From Anagrus nilaparvatae (taxonomy: Eukaryota; Arthropoda; Insecta; Hymenoptera; Mymaridae), in contig JAKSXM010000272.1 of the NCBI GenBank assembly GCA_022575985.1, forward strand, positions 7,006,001 to 7,070,000: DNA of 64,000 nucleotides. The letters are read 5' to 3'. The notes beneath the pieces are model-generated. The model was not told where the DNA came from and ran no database searches. It saw only the letters and a list, made by a program, of their open reading frames with translations. Below, in pieces: positions 23,842 to 36,240 of the stretch (the first letter of the stretch is position 1; every line of letters begins with the position of its first letter). Made by a program: the position numbers and the translations under genes.

Positions 23842-25770
23842 AAAAAATAAAATAAAAAGTAGGTATTCCATAAAATATTTAAAATTCATTAAAGCTTGCA
23901 CGTTTAGAGTAATATTTGAAAAAAAATTTTTTTATGAATAAGTACGTTTTCATTCATTAAAATAAAAAATATCATAGACTATAGTTTTTCTTTTGGTATT
24001 TTCCAAGTATCATCACAAGATTTATGTTGTTTGTTTATTCATATAAAGTTAAAAAACTAAGAACTTATAAGATCGTACAATAATAAGAAAAAATCTTATT
24101 CATAAGTTTATATTTTATTCATAATAAAAGAATGAATGAAGTTCATATCACACAATAAGCCTTCTCAAAAAGCAAAAAAAAATAGTATAACAAGCTATAT
24201 TTCGAAGAGTTTGTTATAAAATAAAAAAATGAGTACAAGTATCTTTTGGTGTCATTTTAGATATTAAGAAACACGCGTCCCCGTGTATACAAGAGAACTT
24301 GAAAAAATCAGCTAAAGTTTTTAGGTGTTAGAATCAGTGATATCAACGTGACACCTTACGGCATTCGCTTATTTCTTTTTTTTCTTTCTTTCTTTCTTTT
24401 TATTTTTAAGTACTCTGCAAACAATAACAAACGGCACTAATGAGACTCTCCAATAAATTTTTTTTTACTAGAGATCTGTATTGCGGTTCTTGTATATACT
24501 TTTTCAAACTTATCAGAAAATACATGCACAAATATACATATTTTTATCGCGGTTGTACGTTGGAACCACTCCAAGCTTATATTTTTTTATAAAATGCAGA
24601 CATAACTTTTTAAATATTAAAAAATTAAATTTTAAATGCAAAAAGAAAAATAAATCACTAATTAGTTATTTACTCTGTTTTTTTCTCTCTAAAAAGAACT
24701 TAAAGTTTATCTAGAATTCTAGAACGGACAGTATGTATAAACTAAACTCTCGAGAAGTACTCGAGGAGAAAAAAAAAGAGTTAAAAGGACAGGTATATAG
24801 AAAAATGTTTTTAATCTTAAAGAATGTAAACGAAGAAAATTGGAGCAAAATATTTCTCTCTTTATAGTTTAGGTATAGCAATTTAAGCTAGGATCGAGAT
24901 TATTAATTCATTGTTTTCTAGTTTGACCGAGAAGTAATTTAAAGTGATTTTCTGAAAGCAAGCACATAATATAAATAAATAATGAATCGAGGACTAAAAG
25001 CTCGTTTTATATATTAAACATTGAATATATTATAAAGAGTTATAAGAGAGTGGGGCTAAAAATGTTAATAGGACCTCATTGTTACTAGAGAGGAAATTCG
25101 ATAATCGCTCGGTACATATAAGGTTAGCTTCGAAAAAGGTGACGGAGGTTATATTATTATTATTATATAGAGCGAAAGTAGAAGAAGAAGAAGAGAACTT
25201 TGACTTAAATGCTTAACACGCTTCCTTAAGCTCCCATTAATCAATATTATATCGCCCCAAAATTTTCCTTTGTTTATTGACTTTAGCTTTAATAGCTTTT
25301 CAACGGCCTGTCACGTTTTCTTTTTCATCTTTCATCAAATAATTTTCTACCGATATTCTATAATAACGACACTCATTATTACCTAAATAAAAAACTTTAT
25401 TATGCTCTTAATTAGAAAATCTTTCAACTTTCTTAACTTTTTTACCTGCTTCTCTTACATCGATTTTTATAATCAGTAGATGATAAAGAGTTATTCAGGC
25501 ACTAACGTCTATAAGAATTTTTCAATTTGTTGCTCTGAACGGGGGCATTCCCATATGAAAATAATATGAAAATGAAAATGGTAATCAGATATATAACTAA
25601 ATACTTCTCAAGATTTTTGTAAGAGTCATTTCTTGGTTCGGTACAGAATGACAATGTACACAGCAGAAATGTACAAAAATCTACTACTTCTGATCTAGAA
25701 ACTTTTTTTCAAGAAAATAATACACATTCTTAATTTAAAGGTAGGTTTAAAACATTTTTTGCATAATTAT
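23842..25770. other. AT-rich non-coding DNA with microsatellites
   Basis: A (CTTT)n-like tract lies at 24373-24400, (ATT)n at 25151-25166 and (GAA)n at 25180-25195. CTCGAG occurs twice within 24749-24765. No gene was seen. Confidence 0.5.
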
Positions 25771-25810
25771 TTATATTTTGTAAATTTTAAATGCACACAA
25801 ATTTGGAGTA
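25771..25810 (+). repeat. Dispersed repeat, partial copy 2 of 4
   Basis: ATTTTGTAAATTTTAAATGC and the following CACACAAATTTGGAGTA match the start of the copy at 26275. The two copies lie about 490 bases apart in direct orientation, like termini of a short unit, but no further LTR features were seen. Confidence 0.65.
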
Positions 25811-26274
25811 AACTGGGAAAGTTTTAATTATAATGTTAGTATAAAAATAACATGTTAATAATAAATTAAGAGAGTATTTTTTCTGAGCAATTACTGAAAT
25901 TTGCATCACACCTTTGAAAGAAATTGCAAATAAAAATATTTAAAAGCAAAAAATTTTAAAAATATAATTGAACATCAACAAAAAGTACCAACAGTATTTG
26001 AATATTGTATAGAAGTTATAAATATATTTGATTTGGCCTCTGAAAGGTAGTATATTCTTATATTTTATATTACTATCATTAATAATATGGTGAAATTTTA
26101 CATCCTCAGGCCATCTGTAATAATTAATTACAATATAGAGGACCAAATGGAAGTTTTACAACCAAACCTGGTTACTTTATTAAAAAATGTAGAAGATAAG
26201 TATACCAAACTAGCTGAGGCCATTTTCCCAGAAATATATAAAAAAAGTTATTTAATGTAATGTATTTATTGTTT

Positions 26275-26385
26275 CATATTTTGTAAATTTTAAATGCACA
26301 CAAATTTGGAGTATTCTAACTTTATTTATAGTATTGAAAAAGCATTTCTCTTTCGAGAAAAAAATTAAATATGTATTTCAATCGT
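26275..26385 (+). repeat. Dispersed repeat, copy 3 of 4
   Basis: This copy has the longest shared extent: ATTTTGTAAATTTTAAATGC, then TTCTAACTTTATTTATAG and CATTTCTCTTTCGAGAAA. It is very similar to 21661-21770. Confidence 0.75.
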
Positions 26386-27736
26386 TTAAGTGCTGACTCA
26401 TGTATTATTGTGACTGCTCTTTAACTTTGTTTTATTCATTTTGTTTGGCTTTTCTGATTAAAATTTAATAACTTTACCCGACATTATTTTTCAAGTAATT
26501 TAAGTTTTATTATATTTTTGGTAAGATATAAATATGATAATTACGATCAACAGTAACATTTTTCATGTAATAAAAGCTTTTACTTTGTTATTGAAAAATA
26601 GTTAATCGTAAACCCCTAATTCAAAGTATGATTTTCAAAAGAATTTTTCAATGCTTCTCTTATTACCTCCAAACCACAGCCAATGAAAAACTAAATAATT
26701 TAAATGAAAATTCTTCTGATAAAAAATAAAAATTGAAGTATACCTAACTATGATCAGAGTAAATTTAAATTATATAAAATATTTGTATAATAATTTTTCC
26801 GAATAGCGAAAAAAAAATAAATATTTTTCCAAAATTAACTGCTGGTCGAATAGGTTATATAATGTTCGAGGAAAAGCATTTTTAATGAAAGTTAAGCAAA
26901 TATTTATATAATTAGGGATACTATAAAAAGGATGTAAAAATTACATACAATTTAATTTATATATCCGAAAAATTCATTAAATTATACTTAAATTTTAATT
27001 ATCCTAAAAGAAAATTTTTGTTTAGATATTAAAATTTTCTGACCACTTAAATCCCAGTGCTTATAAAAGGTTATATAATATGCGTGGTAGTAATTATTTA
27101 ATTATTACTTTGGTATAAAAATATAATATTTGAATTTCATGACGAAAAGAAATTTATAGAAACAAAAGCAGTGCGAGAGAGCGCTAATTGCAAATTAATT
27201 ATTACTTACCTCGAGATATATAATTGTACCCAAGAGCAATCTCATTTAATGATTTTTATAAACCCTTTTTGTATTTTCATATATGTGGAAAAATTCTCTT
27301 CATCTTTTTTTTTTCGAGTAATTTCAATTAACGAAAGCGAGATTTTTTAATGGGTCACTTATAATTCTGCTATATAAAATTAAAAAAAGAGTATAATTAT
27401 TTCATAATAGTCGAAAATCTTGTGCGTTTTAACATACATAGTGTCGAAATATTAAATAGAAGAAGACATGGAAATAATATTTAAGCGCAAATTAAATATT
27501 GCCAAATTTAGGACACTAAAAACTTATAATTTTCGTTTATTTAATTATACGAAATCTTTTTTTTTATGAAAGTGTACTATTCATTATCATGTTATTTCAT
27601 TTTATTTAGGTATGTAACCACAAAATAATTTTTTTTTCTTTTTTAATAACAATAAGTGTCTTGATTAAAAACACAAAAAATATACAATTTACTTAAAAAT
27701 ATATTGTAACAATTTTTATGAAAGAGCGTTATTCGT
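26386..27736. other. AT-rich non-coding DNA
   Basis: Nothing recognisable apart from homopolymer runs. Confidence 0.5.
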
Positions 27737-28029
27737 ATAGGGGAGGTCTGGGGTAACTTGGAATACTCAAAATAATTTTCTGAATTTGGAATCAAATTAT
27801 GCTTGGGTTTTTAAATTATTCTAGTTTTTGGCTTTCGATTTAACTAACAAAAATACTTTATAAAATTTCTGGACACAAAGTTAAGAATTTGCTTGAAAAA
27901 AAAACTTTTATTATAGAAATAAATTGGAAAAATTTTATGGGTCGAAAATAAAGTCCCTTAAATGAAAAAAATGAGATTTTTATCTTATAATATAAGATCC
28001 AGAGCTGGGCAACGGCTGCACGCTAAAAT

Positions 28030-28495
28030 CCTTATATACGGTATACGGCATACGGTTCAATGATATTTTATCCTTATATAAGGTAAAATTCATACGGCAT
28101 CCGTATGAAATTAACCGTATGTAAGGCAAAAGTCATAAGGCATCCGTATGGAAATGTCATTACGTACGGTAAAATTCATACGGCATCCGTATGAAAATAT
28201 CCTTATTTCATACGGATGCCTTATGAGTTTTGCCGTACATAAGGGTAATTTCAAACGGTTGCCTTATGAATTTTACCTTATATAAGGGTAAAATATTATT
28301 GAACCGTATGCCTCCTTAGCCGTATGATTTTTTATACGGCAAAATTTCGTACGGTATCCGTATGAATTTACCCGTATGTACGGCAAAACTCATAAGGCAT
28401 CCGTATGAATTTTACCGTACATAATGACATTTCCATACGGATGCCTTATGACTTTTGCCTTACATACGGTTAATTTCATACAGATACCTTATAAA
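28030..28495. repeat. Left-arm palindrome array, CATACGGCATCCGTATG core
   Basis: Units of about 43 bases repeat the near-palindrome CATACGGCATCCGTATG alternating with spacers such as CCGTATGTAAGG or CCTTATATAAGG. The block is also one large inverted repeat: 28103-28183 is the complement of 28401-28481 with a single difference over 81 bases. It is therefore tandem, locally palindromic and globally palindromic at once. Confidence 0.85.
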
Positions 28496-29245
28496 TTATA
28501 ACTGTTTATGGCATTAATTTATTTATTGGCACACCATAATCAGAATTGATGTTTAGGAAAATAAGTGAAAAAAAATGTTCTAATTTACTTTCGTTATATT
28601 TATTTATCATGAAATTTATTTTTAAGTATTTACAATAAGAAAATATATTCTTTTTCTATAACGTAAGGCATAAAATTTAGAGAATGATTTAAGAATTTTA
28701 AATATCGAAAGGATTTTTTCTTTAACTAATTACATCTTAAATAACAAAAGATCATCATTGACTGATTCATTGTTTGAAAAGCTAATTTTCCTTAAAGAAA
28801 ATAAAAAATATATTCAATATTAATTTTGGAGAAAAATGTATGCAATAAAAATTGTTCTTTACTCATTCAATTGAATTCTAAAATGAAAATTAAAAATTTT
28901 TGATTGTATTTTTCCTGTTATAAATAATAATTTTATTTTTAATGCTTTCTATAAACAGTTGTTTACCTTTTTTTGAATATCTTCTTGATTTTAAAACATA
29001 TTTATATTTAGAAAATAGAAGCAAAAGAATTTTTTATTATTGGGTAAGTCTTATAATACCTATTTTAAGAATGCAATTTTTGCATATTTAAACAATATTA
29101 TCGAACTTTATTCCAATTTCTTTATAAAAGTCAAATATTTACTTAGGTAATGTACTTATAAAAGCTTATAATTGTTTCATATGGATCCTTATGCAGAGAA
29201 ATGTATATATTTTAATAATATACTCTCCTTTATGACGTTAAACAC

Positions 29246-29640
29246 CATACGGGTCCGTATGCTCTCAAACCGTACATACGGTTAAACAGCATACGGACCC
29301 GTATGCCGTTTTTGATTAAGCCTAAGCAAACGGTATACGGGTCCGTATGCTATTAAACATTATATACGGTTCAAGTGTATACGGGTCCGTATGCTGCTGA
29401 ACCGTATGTACGGTTCAAGTATCTACGGGTCCGTATGCTCTTAAACCGTATGTACGGTTAGAGAGTATACGGGCCCTTATTACATCAAATATTATATACG
29501 GCTGAGATGCATAAGGCTCCCGTATAGTGTTAACCGTATATACTGCTAGGGTGCATACGGTCCCGTATGCTGGTTATCGTATATACGGTTCAAGTAAGAT
29601 ACGGGTCCTTATGAACAAAAACCGTCTATACGGCATACGG
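29246..29640 (+). repeat. Right-arm palindrome array, CATACGGGTCCGTATG core
   Basis: About nine units of 42-45 bases, each with a TATACGGGTCCGTATGCT-like core followed by CCGTATGTACGGTT or CCGTATATACGGTT spacers. The core differs from the left arm (GGGTCC against GGCATCC) and the units mostly run in one direction, so the two arms expanded separately from related half-sites. Confidence 0.85.
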
Positions 29641-29961
29641 TTACAGCGTGCCAAAATTGCCGTATATGCCCAGCTCTGATAAAATCTATTGCCTATAATG
29701 TACCAAATACCTGTTTGATAGTTTTAAAAGACATAAAATTCAAAATTTATGTGGAGAAAATAACAAAAATCAATTTTTTACAAAATTTAAATCATCTTTG
29801 TAAATACTACAAAATTGTAAGAGACGAAAATGAACGAGATTGATTGAATCAAATATTGCCAAAAATTATATCTTATAATAACTATTTCTTTTAAAACGTC
29901 AAAAATTTTCTTCAATTATTTAAATCTAAAAAGTAGGCTAAAATGTCCCTGTCTCCCCTAT

Positions 29962-32074
29962 TTAAGAAAAAGCATTAACATCAATAAATTTATTTCACTG
30001 TCACTTTTCATACGAAATCATATAATATGACAGAAAAATTTTTAACGAAAAATATAAAATATATATAAGAGACAATGATTTATATGTAGAGTAATTCTCT
30101 CTTTTTTTATAAAAAAAAGTAATATTTATTACTTTTATTGCAAAAACGTTAAAAAAAATTTCTACATTATATCAATTTTAAATTTTTTTATTAAATATAA
30201 TTACAAACAATTAACTTATTATTATATTATTTATTGCGTCAGAAAAAAAAGATAAACGAAAAAAAAATTACAAAATATAAAAATGAGACATTCTTTCGTT
30301 TTTAATTTATATTTTAAATAAAAAAATAAAAAATATAATTAGCTATGTTAAGAAGAAGATTTTAAAATGAATATTTGGTCTTTTATGTCGACACGGTTTA
30401 AAATTGCCATTTCACGAATGAATCCGTGCAGTCTACAAACGGGAGCAACAATTATCATTGCTATATTGCAATTTTTCATTGAATTACTCAATGAATCTCG
30501 AAAAGAAAAAATAAAAACTATTAATTTACTTTTTTTTAAATTGACATATTTAGACGACGCGACTGAATTACATTACTGAGTTCTTTTTTTGAAAAATAAT
30601 TATTATTGCGATATGACTAAATCATCATAATATCCTCTCTTATAATTAAATATCTTAGACTCTTTGGCGCATTTACACTTAAACAGTTAGTGTGTATAAC
30701 TTTATTTTATTTACGAGCCTTATACTTGTATACTTTTAAAGCTTTAGAAAATAAACTTTTCTCTATGTACACACGTATATATGGAGCCTTTCAGGTTTTT
30801 TAATTGATTTTTTTAAAACTATCCGATTAACAAATATACATTAGAAGCAAATAGGGAAAGTGCCTTAATTATTTGTTAAAGAACCTTTTCTACAACTTTG
30901 TCATTAAAAAAAATTTTTATTTTTAAAAATTTAACGTCTGGTCATATGGATAAATATGTAAAAATCAAATGCGACCTTTTCCAGACTAATAGAAAATTTT
31001 TAGTACCGAATATCTGTAAAAAACAAATGGAAAGTTTCGATCACTTTTTACGTAGAGCATTATTCAATAAGGTACATTTTTATGTTACAAGTTGCAAATG
31101 ATTTTTGTTCACTTGAGCAAATATTTTTTTTTTTAACAACCAAATTGACTTGAAATGGCCCATATAACGTACATGAATATGTAACGCATTTTGTTGATTG
31201 AAATTTTACTTGTACTGTTTTTCTTATATATATTTTCGCGGCTATCATATTTTTTTTCTTTTCTTTTTCTTTTTGCACTTGTAATTTATTATACCACTTT
31301 AACATTTTTCTATTTTCTTTATTGTTATAAATCTATACATTTATTTTTCTAACAATTTAAATTTTTTAATATTATTTTTTATATATAGAATAGAATTTAG
31401 CTGTTATATTATACATGGTTATATCCAAAGATATTCTCTGTATTAGTAAAGGCAATATTTCTACATTTTTTTGAATTTCAATTGCAAATCATTTAACAAG
31501 AAAAAGTTAATGCCTATAAATGAAAAATACACCTTATTATCACTTACCTGTACGATTTACAAAGTTTGGTAGAAATAAGAATTACAGTTATTTTAAAAAT
31601 TGCTTAATATCATAACTATCAAATGAAATTACCTGCCAATTTCTAATAAAATTTCAACTTATTAGATAACTTTTAATTCTATTTCCGCAGAGTTATATGA
31701 AAATTATCTTGCTTTTTATCGAATGAAAAGAAGGCTACATAAAGGCTGCATATATTTGGCGATACTAAAAAACAATGATTAAATCATTTGGGAATTTTAT
31801 CATTGTTCTCAATAGCATCTAAATCGTACTCCTCCTGTACTTGGTGATTTAACATGAGTACAAGCAAATTTGTTTTGCAAAACTACATTTTTTTATAAAC
31901 TAAAAAAAATTATAAAATCTTCATTTATATAAAGTAAATTATCAATTAAAGATTGCAAAAATCACGTATATTGCATAACCAGTCTATTAATATTAATATT
32001 TTATTTATAAATAATTATAACGGAACAATTTATAAAATAAAAAGTTTATTAAGTAGCGTTGATATTAATTCTTA
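29962..32074. other. AT-rich non-coding DNA
   Basis: No gene was recognised. Short frames at 30367-30579 and 30898-31101 have no recognisable domain and are not called. Confidence 0.5.
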
Positions 32075-32140
32075 TTTTTCTCTCGAAAGAGAAAAGTATT
32101 CTCAATACTATAAATACAGTCATAAATTCCAAATTTATTT
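32075..32140 (-). repeat. Dispersed repeat, copy 4 of 4
   Basis: The complement reads AAATAAATTTGGAATTTATG, then TTTATAGTATTGAGAATACT and TTTCTCTTTCGAGAGAAAAA. It is the same order as the copies at 21.7 and 26.3 kb, but more diverged. Confidence 0.6.
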
Positions 32141-35100
32141 GAACTTATGATATTGAATATATAATTTAATTAACAAATATTATTAATAGTCCAATAAATA
32201 GAGTTAAACGATTAATACTCCCTTGCGAATTGTTTCCTTGCGAATGAATAAATTAAAATAAAAATTATTTTTAATTACAATTTTTAAGATCCATTTTTGG
32301 TTAATACCTTCTTCTCTTTCAATAATAATTTTGAAATTTAATAATAAAATCCTAAATGCAATATTAACCATATAATTCCGAAATTTCTTCTTTTTGCCTA
32401 CAAAATCTAGAGCTCAAGCAGAAACGCAGTTAAACTAAAAGAACGCACGATCTTTTACATGTTGGCAATTCAAACAAAAAAAACATCTTTTTAGAATAAA
32501 AATTAATTGTCAAATTGTGTTTAATATAGCTTTTTTCGATAATACTAAATAATCTATTATTAAAAAAAAAAAAATTTAATCAGATAAGATCCAACGTAAA
32601 AAAACTGTTCTGATTTACCCCAGTTCTACTTTTTTGGAAGAAAAAGAACAAATCTTCAATTATGCATAGAATTATGCAGTTAAAAAAAGAAAGACAAAAT
32701 TAAATTCAAGAAAATTTACATCCTATTTAAGAGATTAATATTAAACTTATTTTAAAGCTGTACGAAGATTCAGTTAGTAGGTTAATTATAATTTAATATA
32801 TTTCGAGCTTATAATCAAAATTCATTATTGTAGCAGTTTTAATGTAAATTAGAAGAGTAGTTGATAAAAAGTACAATAAATGCAAGTTTTAAATACTTTC
32901 CTATAGATTTAGTAGTTTATCTATTTTCTTAAAGGTCCAGGAAATTTCTTATAGACGTAAATCACACACGTACGTGTACACAAATGCACAAGCATTGTAT
33001 AGGAAAGTTCATTTAGCAAATAAACAAGAGTCACAAATTACAAAGTCGAATAGTTTTAGAATAGAAAAGAGAGTAAGAGAGAGAGAGAGAGGTTCTCCCT
33101 AAGAATGTCGCAATTCTGTATCAGCAAATATATATCCAAGGTACATATATGTATGTATTTAAGCTTCGAAGAAGACAGTAAGTTAGCATTAAAAGAGGGA
33201 TGAAACTGAATTGTTAAGTTATGTACATATAAGAAGAAGAATAGAAGATAATTTTCGAATAAACATTTATATGGATTCAGTGACTTCAATAAGATCATAA
33301 TATTCCTCGATGGAAATCTTTAACTCTATTATATTTTAATTAAAACTAAAAAAGAGCTTCTATTAATCATCGTTAGACATCTCGCTGATTAATTATTTAT
33401 TAAGTAATTAAAATGTAGTCTAATAATAAACTGATTGAATTGTCTCCATCAGGTAGAAAAAGGTTAAAAATAATAACTGTCAAAAGTGTCGACCCACGCG
33501 AAGAGGGTGTGGTTCTTATACTTGTAACCTAATCATAATCAGTCTATAATATAATAAACTGGACGTATTTATGTGCCAAGTCATGTCAATTTACTTATTA
33601 ATGTTAAAGATAAATCAATTTTATATCTCATGAATTTTTTATTTATTAACAGACAAAAAGGTCAAACCCTTTTTTCAGACTAGACAAATTATTATCTTTT
33701 AAAATAACAACTCTAATAATTCCTCTGATTTTAGAGTAAACTTTTTCCTTTTTTTTTTATAAGAACACTTAAACAGCATAAGTGCAATGTTGTACACTAA
33801 TAAATAATTAAAAACTTTTGTATTTTTTTCATAAAAGATGGCATAGCGCCCTCGATGTCTATTATATATATAAATATTTTGTCCTTTTTTATTATATGCC
33901 ATATAAAAGCTGAATAATTGCACTTTACAAATTAAGGTTATGTTTCATTTTAAAAGATTCCTTCTTACGTCGCGGCATCTGTTTCTAATTACCCGTTAAT
34001 GGCTCATAGAGTACCTTATGTCCGTTATATATATTCTTAACCATTTTCTTTATTTATAACTAAATTTTTATATATATTTTTTTTTTTTTAATCATTTATC
34101 ATAATATTTAAGCTAATTTATGCTTTTTAATTATACTTACATTATTTTAAATATACTGCCATTACCTGAATACCGAAAATTTCTGTATTGTATTATTGTG
34201 ATGATAATTAACATTTGAGTGTCTGCTTAACTCGATAAATGTTTGCATTTACCTTAAATATCTCAATTGAAAAAAAACTAAATAGAAGTATTTATAAAAT
34301 GTTTAGAAGCTTCTGCATTGCATATACTTAACTGCGTTTTTTGGTCTAAAATATAACAATTCTGAAGATTAGAAAACCAAATAAACATCTTGCTGAAAAA
34401 AATTTCTTCCTACTCATTTCTATTCGCAATAACAAGATAATCAATATTTCATTATTAATTTTGAAGAAAAAATTTTTTTAATAACTTTGAAATTTCAGTG
34501 AATCATTTTTAAAATTGTTTCCCAAATTAGTATTTGAATATGTAAATAACAACGTATAACTTTTGGTATTTAATATTACATATATTTTCATTCTGAATAC
34601 ATATTTGCATTTAAGATTATTGATGAAATTGAAATTAATGATTATTTATGAAATATTTCCAATGTTTTATTTTAAAAAATTGACTACAGTTTAAGTAAAT
34701 GCAAAAAGAATGAAGTTTTTGCCAATAAATTATTATTCTCAGTACAGCAGCTTAAGAATATATTACCTGTTATTTATACGATAAAGTTTTTTCTTAATCC
34801 CTTTGTAATAAAGCTTTATCGTATTATCCAAAATCTCAAGGACAAAAGCTCAACCCTTAAAGCTGAATGTCCGGTTTTAAGAAAGACGTTATACTATAAG
34901 TAAAAGACGAATGGCAGAGCTTTGTCAGTCATTAATTGCAAGAGGCTAAAGCTTTTGGTTGCAGTAAATACCATGTAAAACTTACTTGGTCCTTGTAGCT
35001 TTTTTAAGCCAACCGTTATCTTCCAACAGAACCTTTTACTCGCCGTAAATCAAGGATTTCTTTTAAAGAGCATTAATTGTTTTTGCGATAGCGGATATTC

Positions 35101-36169
35101 TCGCTTGATTCTCGATTCTACGTAAAAAGCTTTTATTTAAGATGAGATTATTCGAAAATACTTGTAATAAATTGATTTTTCCAATTATCAGGCAATAAAA
35201 ATTGTATCAATCATGTGGAGAAAGCCCTTAATTCGGCAATTAACCTAATGGAACGTACATAACAATTGGAAAAGTCGCGAGTCGGTTCGTGCAGCATAAA
35301 AACTAAAAAGCTGGGGCTGATATACTTATAATAATAATAAGGTGCGTTCTTTTCTATAGTAATTATAAGTATAATATGGTTAACGGGAGTAAGAGTCTGG
35401 AAAAGCGTATCTTGTAATTACCAACTGATAATTTATGTTTATGCCAGAGAGAGAATATAGCCCTTTCTCTCGAGTGTATTAGTTTGTTTATAGTTAAAAT
35501 AGAAGGGACGATATACGTCGTCGTCGTCTTAGTCGTCGTCGAGAGCATTGTACATCCTTTAAAACTAAGGCATCCATTACTTCCTGTTAAATTTACTACC
35601 GTTTTCGCACGTTACCAGAAGTTAATGGCCCTGCGGGAATCTATATAACGACGAATTTCTTCTCTATATTCGAGAAAATGTATGCAAGATTCTAATGCTA
35701 AGAAAAGAGATTTTATTCTTATATAACATTTATCTTGTATAGTGTATTTATTTTATTGTTATACCCCTTGATCTACGTTTACTTTTATGTCTATGCCTTG
35801 CCTTATCTTTCTCTTATACTCTTCTTCTCTTTTATATTCTTTGATATTACATTATTTTTAATTACCTGTACCTTCTTCTCTCTCATCTTTACTTTCTTAT
35901 CGATTAAATTAGATTATATTAGCTACAGAAACTTATATTTTTTATTTCATTTAATATTTTAATATTTTATTACCAAAGCTTTTTTCTCATAGATTTTTTT
36001 AAAACAAATGTGACTTTGTGTTAAATGTTTGCCAAAAGTCTTTATCGGCATAATAATTATTAAATGGCGCATTTTTAAAGAAAGAATTTTAAATTAAACC
36101 TAAAATATACACTCTGTTTAAAAAAAGTAGAAAATCTCAAATAAAAAAGATGTTGAATTTCAGGTCAAA
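32141..36169. other. AT-rich non-coding DNA with microsatellites
   Basis: (AG)n lies at 33076-33091 and an imperfect (GTC)n tract at 35517-35541. The stretch 34850-35700 is more complex than its surroundings but has no readable exon. No gene is supported. Confidence 0.5.
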
Positions 36170-36240
36170 TTACTAAAATGTGTATTAAGTCTATGTTACG
36201 CTTCCCACAGAGTCCTCTTCAGGACTAAAATACATATTTT
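36170..36240 (-). repeat. Possible retroelement tail fragment
   Basis: The minus strand reads AGTCCTGAAGAGGACTCTGT and then GGGAAGCGTAACATAG. The CTGAAGAGG...AGCGNAAC arrangement resembles the 3' regions of Penelope-like and related retroelements. The first part is also a simple AGTCCT/AGGACT hairpin. No reverse transcriptase remnant is adjacent. Confidence 0.3.

Larger units (their letters stand above)
28000..29678. mobile_element. 1.68-kb hAT-like non-autonomous element with palindrome arrays
   Basis: Termini are CAGAGCTGGGCA on the left and its inverted copy TGCCCAGCTCTG on the right, matching over 12 bases. They are flanked by ATAAGATC (27992-27999) and ATAAAATC (29679-29686), an 8-bp target duplication with one change, which together with the CAG-start is the hAT signature. 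The interior has no transposase or any credible ORF. Instead, about 460 bases at the left and about 400 at the right are arrays of roughly 43-base units built on short palindromes, flanking an AT-rich core (about 28500-29240). In known hAT elements short subterminal repeats bind the transposase; arrays this extensive are unusual. It was probably moved in trans. Confidence 0.85.
27737..29961. mobile_element. Older inverted-repeat element split by the hAT-like insertion
   Basis: The left end reads ATAGGGGAGGTCTGGGGTAA and the complement of the right end reads AATAGGGGAGACAGGGACAT, so the two are inverted. I associate AGGGGAGACTGGGG-type ends with dispersed insect repeats. Removing the 28000-29678 insertion and one target copy leaves about 540 bases. 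The ends are diverged and no target duplication was found, so this outer element is a proposal. Confidence 0.45.

Noticed and set aside
25771..26385. Possible LTR pair about 490 bases apart
   Set aside because: The direct repeat is only about 40 bases, with no primer-binding site, polypurine tract or target duplication, so it was treated as two copies of a dispersed repeat.
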